Below are positions 21,535-28,223 of a stretch of DNA of 28,223 bases, piece by piece. Position 1 is the stretch's first letter. Every line of letters begins with the position of its first letter. A program made the position numbers and the translations under genes. Under the pieces are notes generated by a model. That model was given only the letters and a program-made list of their open reading frames with translations, did not search any database and had not been told where the DNA came from. Origin of the DNA: JAKAGZ01 sp964595355 (GTDB taxonomy: Bacteria; Bacteroidota; Ignavibacteria; Ignavibacteriales; Ignavibacteriaceae); NCBI GenBank assembly GCA_964595355.1, contig CAZQQD010000032.1:1-28223 (forward strand), in the 5' to 3' direction.

Positions 21535-23622
21535 TTATTGACCGTAAAATAGATAACGATTATCAACTATATCGGCATCCTTTTTCAAATTAGCAAGCCA
21601 TTCATTAAAAAAGTTTGAACGTTTCTCCTGATAAATCGTGTCTCTTAAATTGTTTCTCTGTATCTGGTATTTTGATGAATCAAACTTAGTACGCGATGTT
21701 ACATATATTAAATAATATCCAGCTGCCCCCTTTACTGGATCAGTGACTTTATTCAGATCAGTGTCCATACTTTTATCAATAAATGCATAATCTTTACCTA
21801 TACCAGGAACATTTCCGGAAGGTGTAAAATCACCTGTTGTTTCCACTTTAATATTTGGATCTACAGATGAAATATTGCCAAAGTTATTTCCAACTTGGTT
21901 TTTGATCTTTTCTGCCAGGGCTTTTGTTTTCTCTACTCTTTTTTCTCTAATTAAAATAATTTTTATTCGCGCTTTTACTTCATCGAAGGTTTTTACATGT
22001 TCCTTTATAATGTCAGATATCTTCACCACTACATAACCATTCTGAGTTGAATAAACATCACTGACATCGCCAAGATCATTATCAAATGCGAAATCCATTA
22101 AACGCTTATTTATTCCTATTCCCGGAATAATAAAAGCATCTTTTGTAAACGGAGTAGTTTCACGGATATTATAATGCATTAATTCAGCTTCTTTTGTAAA
22201 ATCGTTTTTTTTAGCAAGATAAGCATAATCACTTGCGTTACCTTTTCTTGCATCCTTTGTCACCGAGCTTGTTTTAATAGGCGAGATGATCTTTTCAACA
22301 ACAAATTTATTATTTAACCTGCCGGTCACTTTTATAATATGATAACCGTATTTAGATTTAATCGGCTTTTGAACAATTCCGATCATTCCTGAAAAACAGG
22401 CTTTTTCAAACTCCGGTACCATTTGTCCTCTACCGAACCAGCCCAGATCGCCTCCTTTTGCAGCACTACCAAAATCAGCAGAATTTTGTTTTGCCATAGT
22501 GGCAAAATCTGCTCCACTTATCAACGCCTTATAAATATTCATCGCATCTTTATAATTTGTTTCATCATTACCTTTGTTGATTAGAATATGAGAGGCTCTT
22601 ACATATGTACTTTTGGAAGGCAACTTTGTAATTAAATGATATAGAGTATATCCGCCATTACCTAAAACAGGACCAACAATTTCTCCCGCTGAAGCTTTAA
22701 CCATTGCATTTTGTGCATCAGGAGGAAGTTGCACAATCTCTACTGTATCTTTCGAATATGGTTCGGAAGAATAAATATCTACGTACGATTTAAAACTAGC
22801 GGTATCCTTTTTAAAACTGCTAACAACATTTTCCAAATTAATTTTTACTGCTTCGGAATCATCGTGCGAAGGGGTTGTTTTAAAAACAACATACTTTAAT
22901 TTGCGTTGTTCTTCAACTTTATACTTATCCTGATTGTCTTCATAATAATTTTTCATTTCTTCTTCTGAAACTGAAATTGATGAATCAGGGAAGTTGGAAT
23001 AATTAATTAAAGCGTACTTTGCGTTTATTTGAGTGTTATTATCAATAAATCTTCTCTTAATTTCAGCTTCACTTACCGTAACAGCAGCCTGGAGCATACT
23101 CTGGAGTTTTTGTGTGAGCCTTTGCTGTCTTACAATCTCCTCTGCCTGAATTAATACTGCACTATTTTGTGGATCAAAGAGTGCCTGCTTATAAGCCTGT
23201 TCATTAAACTTTCCTGTTGAATCAATAAAACTCCTCTTTAAAAATTCAGGCGGGTTATCGCTTAAAATAATATCTTTTATTTCCTGATCTGAAACAGTAA
23301 TTCCATATTTTTTGATTTGCTGTCCCAGAAGCGTTTGAGTAACAATTCCGTTCCAAACCTGATCACGGAACTGATCCATGTTATCTTCATCAATATCTTT
23401 GCCGGTTTGATTTTTCTGACGTTCTCTCTGCTGTTCCAGGATCTTCGAAAAATCCTTATAACTAATATCCTCACCATTGATAGAACCCACATTATTGGTT
23501 CTACCACCTCCCAGTGCTTGCATAACACTGGAATCTGAAATCACCATAAAGAGAACAAATAATACACCCACAGAAATAATGAAGGCAGGCGCTAAGCTGC
23601 GCATTTTAGCCATCATTCCCAT
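21535..23622 (-). CDS. PpiD/SurA-like peptidyl-prolyl isomerase
   Basis: The 695-residue protein is anchored by an N-terminal membrane helix (about 11-29) and faces the periplasm. A SurA-N-like chaperone region (about 42-200) is followed by a parvulin domain (340-433: RASHILINKG, GGDLGWFGRGQMVPEFEKACF, KSKYGYHIIKV) and a further region of about 260 residues that may hold a second, degenerate parvulin-like fold. It probably assists folding of outer-membrane or secreted proteins. The first of several close ATGs is chosen because GGAG lies 11 nt upstream. It is a single-gene unit with its own terminator. SurA is excluded as a name because of the membrane anchor; PpiD is closest. Confidence 0.9.
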   Translation of the reverse strand: MGMMAKMRSLAPAFIISVGVLFVLFMVISDSSVMQALGGGRTNNVGSINGEDISYKDFSKILEQQRERQKNQTGKDIDEDNMDQFRDQVWNGIVTQTLLGQQIKKYGITVSDQEIKDIILSDNPPEFLKRSFIDSTGKFNEQAYKQALFDPQNSAVLIQAEEIVRQQRLTQKLQSMLQAAVTVSEAEIKRRFIDNNTQINAKYALINYSNFPDSSISVSEEEMKNYYEDNQDKYKVEEQRKLKYVVFKTTPSHDDSEAVKINLENVVSSFKKDTASFKSYVDIYSSEPYSKDTVEIVQLPPDAQNAMVKASAGEIVGPVLGNGGYTLYHLITKLPSKSTYVRASHILINKGNDETNYKDAMNIYKALISGADFATMAKQNSADFGSAAKGGDLGWFGRGQMVPEFEKACFSGMIGIVQKPIKSKYGYHIIKVTGRLNNKFVVEKIISPIKTSSVTKDARKGNASDYAYLAKKNDFTKEAELMHYNIRETTPFTKDAFIIPGIGINKRLMDFAFDNDLGDVSDVYSTQNGYVVVKISDIIKEHVKTFDEVKARIKIILIREKRVEKTKALAEKIKNQVGNNFGNISSVDPNIKVETTGDFTPSGNVPGIGKDYAFIDKSMDTDLNKVTDPVKGAAGYYLIYVTSRTKFDSSKYQIQRNNLRDTIYQEKRSNFFNEWLANLKKDADIVDNRYLFYGQ

Positions 23623-23784
23623 AATTTATTCTACTCCAGAATTTGATTAAAAATTTTTAAGAAAATAAAAATAGCTACATACGTCTAAAAAAGCAATGTA
23701 ACTTCCACACCAAATCATCAGGCATTTTCCTATAATACTTTCAAATCTAATAAATTAGAGAAATGCCTCCCCATTCTGTTTTAT

Positions 23785-23813
23785 TTGACTTTCAGGGACA
23801 TCAAAACTATATT
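23785..23813 (+). promoter_or_regulatory. Sigma70 promoter of the Crp/Fnr-type operon
   Basis: TTGACT (23785-23790), 17 bp, TATATT (23808-23813): both hexamers and the spacer are near consensus. The predicted start is near 23820, about 28 nt before the ATG. The inverted repeat AGGCATTT/AAATGCCT (23720-23727 and 23761-23768) lies upstream. Confidence 0.6.
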
Positions 23814-23847
23814 GCTTTTCACGTTATTTTTGTAAAAGGCATATTTT

Positions 23848-24531
23848 ATGAGGGAAAATGAAGAATTTTTGAAAAAAATTCCGATATTCTCCAACCTTAG
23901 TAATAATATTATTTCTGAAATAGCTGGCCTCGGCACGAAGAAAAACTACAGCAAAGACGCGGTAATCCTGTTTCAGAATCAGTCCGATTCAGCTTTAATA
24001 ATTGTGCTGAGCGGTGAGTTAAGACTTACCAAAATGAGCAATGAGGGAAATGAAGTTACTACAGATCAATTAAAGGAATTTGATTATTGGGGAGAAACTG
24101 CAATACTGGATGGAAAACCACCCACAGTCAATATAGTAGCAGAACAAAATTCTGAAGTATTCATTATAACACGAAATGATTTAATGAATTTATTTAATAA
24201 AAAACCTGAATATTCGATTGCGTTGTTAAATGAATTGACCAGGCAATTGCGTGCTTCCAACTCAAAAATAAAATCACTCTCATTAAAAGCTGCCGAAGGA
24301 AAAGTTGCTTCAGTGTTAATTCAGCTTATCGATGAATTCGGCACGGTTAAAGAAGGAGCAATTGAAATAGAAAAACTACCAATGCAACAGGAACTTGCCA
24401 ACATGGCTGGGACATCCAGAGAAACAATATCCCGTACAATCCATTCCTTTGCTAAAAAAGGATTAATCGAAATTGAGGGACAAAAATTAAGAATAAAGAA
24501 CTATGAAAAATTTAAAGAATTAAATCACTGA
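23848..24531 (+). CDS. Crp/Fnr-family transcription regulator
   Basis: The 227-residue product has an N-terminal cyclic-nucleotide-binding-type beta barrel (about 10-125), a dimer helix (about 120-145) and a C-terminal winged helix (about 150-220; recognition region LPMQQELANMAGTSRETISR, 177-196). The phosphate-binding cassette reads WGETAILDGKPPTV: the arginine that normally grips the cAMP phosphate (GxPRSA) is replaced by proline, so cAMP may not be the ligand. There is no cysteine at all, which excludes an Fnr-type iron-sulphur cluster. It is co-directional with the PHP gene only 5 nt away and ribH. Its target is unknown. Confidence 0.9.
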   Translation: MRENEEFLKKIPIFSNLSNNIISEIAGLGTKKNYSKDAVILFQNQSDSALIIVLSGELRLTKMSNEGNEVTTDQLKEFDYWGETAILDGKPPTVNIVAEQNSEVFIITRNDLMNLFNKKPEYSIALLNELTRQLRASNSKIKSLSLKAAEGKVASVLIQLIDEFGTVKEGAIEIEKLPMQQELANMAGTSRETISRTIHSFAKKGLIEIEGQKLRIKNYEKFKELNH

Positions 24532-24536
24532 ATTAA

Positions 24537-25367
24537 ATGAACGGAAAAGTAGACCTACATATGCACACTACCCATTCAGATGGATTTTATTCAACTTCTA
24601 AAATTATTAATAAGGCTAAAGAACTTGGTTTAGATGCTATAAGCATAACAGACCACGATTCAACCGGCGCAATTGAAGAAGCAACTGAACTGGGGAATGA
24701 ATTGGGAATTGAAGTAATCCCTGGTGTTGAAATAAGCTCAGAATACAACGGTAAGGAAGTTCATATCCTTGGATATTTTTTCGATCATAAAAACAAAGAA
24801 TTTGCAAGGTACTTAAATTTTTTCCGTGAAGAAAGAATTAAGCGTGCCGAAAGAATTATAAAAAAATTAGAGAATCTGGGACTACATTTAACTTTTAAAG
24901 ATATAATTTCCGTTTCAAAAAATTCTGCTGTAGGACGCCCACATATAGCACAAGCTATGCTTAATAAAGGGCTGGTTTCTTCTTATTACGAAGCATTTAA
25001 CAAATATATTGGAAACGGATGTCCGGCATACGAAAAGAAGGTTCATCTTTCACCTGAAAGTGCGTATAAAATAATCACGGATGCAGGGGGCTTATCGTTT
25101 ATTGCTCATCCAGGGTTTATGCCGGAAGATATATTAAAAGAATTAATCGACGCCGGTGTAGACGGGATTGAAGTCTACCATCCATCACATACCCCACAAA
25201 AAATAAAATTTTACAAAGGTATTGTTAGTGAATATTATCTTCTCGAATCGGGTGGCTCAGACTACCATGGTGGTCAAAGAAACGATGACGAAAATTTTGG
25301 TAAATATTATACCACTTTCGCCGCGCTCGATGCAATGAAAAAACGACTTACACGTTCAATCGCTTAA
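24537..25367 (+). CDS. PHP-domain phosphoesterase (RNase AM/TrpH-like)
   Basis: The 276-residue metal-dependent hydrolase has the PHP motifs DLHMHTTHSDG (H8, H10, D15), ITDHDST (D39, H40), PGVEIS (E65), EVHILGY (H76), GRPHIAQAML, SFIAHPG and GSDYHGG. This set matches the YciV/TrpH proteins, which remove 5' nucleotides or act on 3',5'-nucleoside bisphosphates. The exact substrate cannot be read from sequence. It begins 5 nt after the regulator gene and 15 nt before ribH, so it is probably part of a three-gene operon. Confidence 0.9.
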   Translation: MNGKVDLHMHTTHSDGFYSTSKIINKAKELGLDAISITDHDSTGAIEEATELGNELGIEVIPGVEISSEYNGKEVHILGYFFDHKNKEFARYLNFFREERIKRAERIIKKLENLGLHLTFKDIISVSKNSAVGRPHIAQAMLNKGLVSSYYEAFNKYIGNGCPAYEKKVHLSPESAYKIITDAGGLSFIAHPGFMPEDILKELIDAGVDGIEVYHPSHTPQKIKFYKGIVSEYYLLESGGSDYHGGQRNDDENFGKYYTTFAALDAMKKRLTRSIA

Positions 25368-25382
25368 TATATAAATTCAATT

Positions 25383-25850
25383 ATGAAAATCCTGAGAGGA
25401 AAAACGTCCGGCAAAGATATTAAAATTGCAATTATCCTCAGCCTGTTTAATGAGTTTATAGGTCAGAAATTGCTTGAAGGAGCATTATCTTGTTTAAAAG
25501 AAAATAATGTAGACGAAGAAAATATTGATATTATAAAAGTTCCGGGTGCATTTGAAATTTCGCTAACTGCCGACATGCTCGCATCATTAAAAAAATATGA
25601 CGCAATTGTTTGCCTGGGTGCTGTAATCAGGGGTGACACACCTCACTTTGATTATGTAGCAGGTGCTGCAAGCAACGGTATTTTACAGGTCTCACTTAAG
25701 AACAGTTTACCTGTAATTTTTGGAGTGCTTACAACTGATAACGTTGAACAAGCTATTAATAGATCGGGTGGAAAACATGGGAACAAAGGCAGAGATGCAG
25801 TCATTACTGCTCTCGAAATGGCCGACTTAATGAAAAAATTTAAGCATTAA
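25383..25850 (+). CDS. ribH: 6,7-dimethyl-8-ribityllumazine synthase
   Basis: The 155-residue enzyme, the penultimate step of riboflavin synthesis, forms lumazine from ribitylaminouracil and dihydroxybutanone phosphate. Motifs: SLFNEFIGQKLLEGA (20-34), VPGAFEIS (53-60), GAVIRGDTPHFDYVAG (79-94, with catalytic H88), and GVLTTDNVEQAINRSG. Normal length; it forms icosahedral or pentameric shells in relatives. No FMN riboswitch is visible upstream, and other rib genes are absent, so it seems to be unlinked from its pathway. Confidence 0.97.
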   Translation: MKILRGKTSGKDIKIAIILSLFNEFIGQKLLEGALSCLKENNVDEENIDIIKVPGAFEISLTADMLASLKKYDAIVCLGAVIRGDTPHFDYVAGAASNGILQVSLKNSLPVIFGVLTTDNVEQAINRSGGKHGNKGRDAVITALEMADLMKKFKH

Positions 25851-25974
25851 TTTAATATTTCAATCTTCTATTTTTCATGCCTCATTTAATGGTTATATAG
25901 TTTGAACTGTTTTTTTTATATTAGGTAAAGGGAAAATAAATTCCTAACCAAATATAAATATCAGGATAACTTGA

Positions 25975-28212
25975 ATGTTCAGAAGAACGCTTTCATTTCT
26001 TTTTATTACCACATTGTATGTTAACACATTCCCACAGCAAGTAACTAATTTCAGAAATTATACTGATATGAAAAACATCACAGATGTTAAAATAAATCCC
26101 ACTGGAATATGGGCAGCTACAAATGGCGGAGGTTTTTTCTATAATAATTCCGAAGGTTCATTTACAACCATTAATAAAGTTGATGGTATAAATAGCATTT
26201 CACTTTCTGCAGTTGCAATTGATAATGCTGGAAAGATCTGGTTCGGAAGTTCGGATGGAACTATTAGCGTTTACGATCCATCAAACAAAAGTGTAAATAC
26301 TATCCTCGATATTTATAATTCTGGAAGAAGCAGCAAAGCTATAAATAATCTGAGCGTATCCGGAGACACAATAATTGTATCTCACGATTTTGGAGTATCG
26401 CTTATTGACGCGAATAACTTTGTTTTTTTTGATACTTTTATAAAATTCGGTAGCCTTACTTCGAATATTCAAGTAAACAGCACACTAAAATCGGGCTTAT
26501 TTTATGTGAGTACACTTTATGGTTTAGCCATTCAAAAACAAGGTGCAACCAATCTTTTGGCACCTGAATCGTGGGACGTATATACAGTCTCTAATGGATT
26601 GCCTTCTAATAATGTTACCAAAGTTTTAGAATATAACGGCAATATAATAGCAGCGACCGAAGCAGGGCTCTCAGTATTTGATGGAACAACTTGGTCCTCT
26701 TATATCTCGCAGTTTAATAATTTTAACATTAACGACATTCTTGTTTCAGGAGATTCTTTGTTAATCCTGACAAACAATGTCATCTACTCTTACAGAAACA
26801 ATATCGTTAGCCAGCTTGCAGTATCGTCCAATCAACTTACCAAATTAGAAGTATCAAAAAACTTAGGAATAATAGCTGCCAGCAATAAGGGAATTTTTGT
26901 TCCTTCTCAATCTCAATATTTTTTCCCGAACGGACCTGAAGCAAATCAATTCCCCTCAATGACAGTAGATAACATTGGTAACTTATGGTCTGCAAGTGGT
27001 CGTGATGTAACCGGCGTTGGATTTTACAAATTTGATGGCACAATATGGACAAACTATAATATAAATTCGAACTCACAACTCCAATCAAACGCATACCATG
27101 TTGTTTATGCTGCACCTGATAATTCAATATACTTTGGAAACTGGGGTAATGGATTTACAAAAGTTTCGGGAAATCAATTTACTTCATACGATACAACTGG
27201 AACAGGAATGATTGGAATTCCTGCTACTCCTAACTTTCTTGTGATATCGGGATTTGGAATTGATTCTAAAAACAATCTTTGGATACTAAATTACTGGCCT
27301 GGAGATGGGAATGCTTTATATGTCTTAAGCTCCAATAATAAATGGTACAGTTTTAAAAATCCTTATGAGTCTGGTCTATCTCTCGAATTACATTTCAACC
27401 TTGTTATAGACCAGAACGGAACCAAGTGGTACAATGTTTTAGATTCTAGAAAAGCAGGTCTATATTATTTTAATGAAAATGGTACTTTGTCCAACAGTAG
27501 TGATGATATATATGGTTATATTAATACACTCAATGGACTTAACAGTAATAACATAAATGCTCTTGTTGTAGATAAACGTGGTGATATTTGGGTTGGAACC
27601 AGTAGCGGAGTAAACATTTTAACCAATCTTAACACAATTTCTTCTTCAGGTATTGGTTCGGTTAACATTAGTTCTGTCTTTGTACTAAGACAACAAAATA
27701 TTAATTGTATAGCCGTAGACGCACTTAATCAAAAATGGGTTGGAACAGATGAAGGTTTGTTGTTGGTAAACTCTGACGGTTCAGAACTTCTTGGTGCTTT
27801 CAACACAAAAAATAGTCCTCTTCTTTCAGATCAAATTAGCAGCCTTGCTATTAATCAGGAAACCGGGATAGTTTACGCAGGAACAAATTCCGGCATTACA
27901 TCATTCAAAACCCCAGCAGAGAAACCTTTGGACTCATTTACTGATCTGTTTTTCTATCCTAATCCTTTTAAGATCGACAATAGTGGTAAATTGCTCACTA
28001 TAGAAGGGCTCGTAAAAGATTCAGATATAAAAATCCTTACTATATCAGGCAAATTGGTTCGACAATTTTCTTCACCTGGGGGGAGAGTGGCGTATTGGGA
28101 TGGAAGAGATGACTCGGGCAATCTGGTAGGAAGCGGAATTTATTTAGTTGTTGCTTATGATACCGAAGGGAATAATGTTACCACAGGCAAAGTTGCTGTT
28201 TTGCGCCGATGA
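25975..28212 (+). CDS. PorZ-like secreted beta-propeller protein with C-terminal sorting-type domain
   Basis: The 745-residue protein has a signal peptide (about 1-21, ending near FPQQ). It has repeated propeller blades with D/N-x-G-x-I/L-W motifs (IDNAGKIWFGSSDG, DNIGNLWSASG, DKRGDIWVGTSSG, DALNQKWVGTDEG). The start (VTNFRNYTDMKNITDVKI) resembles PorZ, the surface subunit of the type IX secretion attachment complex. The C-terminus (about 660-745: FFYPNPFKI, ILTISGKLVRQF, YWDGRDDSGNLVGSGIYLV, ending KVAVLRR) is a FlgD-like Ig/type A sorting domain. A two-component-type propeller (Reg_prop) domain is present, but no kinase is. A PorZ role is probable but not proven; other secreted propellers share this plan. 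Confidence 0.7.
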   Translation: MFRRTLSFLFITTLYVNTFPQQVTNFRNYTDMKNITDVKINPTGIWAATNGGGFFYNNSEGSFTTINKVDGINSISLSAVAIDNAGKIWFGSSDGTISVYDPSNKSVNTILDIYNSGRSSKAINNLSVSGDTIIVSHDFGVSLIDANNFVFFDTFIKFGSLTSNIQVNSTLKSGLFYVSTLYGLAIQKQGATNLLAPESWDVYTVSNGLPSNNVTKVLEYNGNIIAATEAGLSVFDGTTWSSYISQFNNFNINDILVSGDSLLILTNNVIYSYRNNIVSQLAVSSNQLTKLEVSKNLGIIAASNKGIFVPSQSQYFFPNGPEANQFPSMTVDNIGNLWSASGRDVTGVGFYKFDGTIWTNYNINSNSQLQSNAYHVVYAAPDNSIYFGNWGNGFTKVSGNQFTSYDTTGTGMIGIPATPNFLVISGFGIDSKNNLWILNYWPGDGNALYVLSSNNKWYSFKNPYESGLSLELHFNLVIDQNGTKWYNVLDSRKAGLYYFNENGTLSNSSDDIYGYINTLNGLNSNNINALVVDKRGDIWVGTSSGVNILTNLNTISSSGIGSVNISSVFVLRQQNINCIAVDALNQKWVGTDEGLLLVNSDGSELLGAFNTKNSPLLSDQISSLAINQETGIVYAGTNSGITSFKTPAEKPLDSFTDLFFYPNPFKIDNSGKLLTIEGLVKDSDIKILTISGKLVRQFSSPGGRVAYWDGRDDSGNLVGSGIYLVVAYDTEGNNVTTGKVAVLRR

Positions 28213-28223
28213 TTTATTTTAAA

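Noticed and set aside
23720..23768. AGGCATTT/AAATGCCT inverted repeat with a 33-nt spacer upstream of the Crp-type promoter
   Set aside because: Arms of 8 nt at this distance are weak evidence in AT-rich DNA. It could be an operator pair but nothing supports it further.

Overview
The window is AT-rich chromosomal DNA, probably from an Ignavibacteria/Chlorobi-group member of the FCB bacteria. This placement is inferred from three things: a PorZ-like, type IX-secretion-style protein ending in a FlgD-like/sorting-type domain, a dense set of RsbU/SpoIIE phosphatases, and low GC. No rRNA, tRNA, CRISPR array or transposase is visible.

Layout. (1) 1-2451, minus: two adjacent GT-B-fold glycosyltransferase-like proteins; the first runs off the left edge. 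(2) 2664-2852: a small unknown ORF. (3) 2930-4887, plus: an arsenic operon (arsR, thioredoxin-type arsC, acr3) behind a sigma70-like promoter overlapped by an inverted repeat suited to ArsR. (4) 4895-12077, minus: a partner-switching cluster in the order membrane PP2C phosphatase, STAS anti-anti-sigma factor, RsbW-like kinase, soluble GAF-PP2C phosphatase, PDZ/multi-TM PP2C phosphatase. (5) 12271-14429, minus: an ECF sigma factor and a membrane anti-sigma factor with overlapping ATGA, behind an ECF-type promoter. (6) 14583-17555, plus: a second STAS protein, purA and an orphan sensor histidine kinase. (7) 17556-18088: a 533-nt gene-free gap. (8) 18089-21265, minus: aroK, aroB and a YngK/GH10-like secreted protein. 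(9) 21535-23622, minus: a PpiD/SurA-like foldase with a clear terminator. (10) 23848-25850, plus: a Crp/Fnr regulator, a PHP phosphoesterase and ribH. (11) 25975-28212, plus: the PorZ-like protein.

The most unusual structure is in the 533-nt gap. Two related units lie about 252 bp apart. Each has a -24/-12 (sigma54-like) promoter match with exact spacing. In each, a conserved block begins at the predicted +1, a 19-nt invariant segment follows, and the unit ends in a conserved hairpin with an invariant GCCCTC loop. The two copies read best as tandem paralogous small RNA genes. Palindromic GGTAA-N3-TTACC-type sites upstream could be enhancer sites.

Together the window is rich in signalling: three PP2C phosphatases, two STAS proteins, one kinase/anti-sigma factor, an ECF sigma/anti-sigma pair, a histidine kinase, a Crp-type regulator and ArsR. 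Housekeeping genes (purA, aroK, aroB, ribH) are interspersed.
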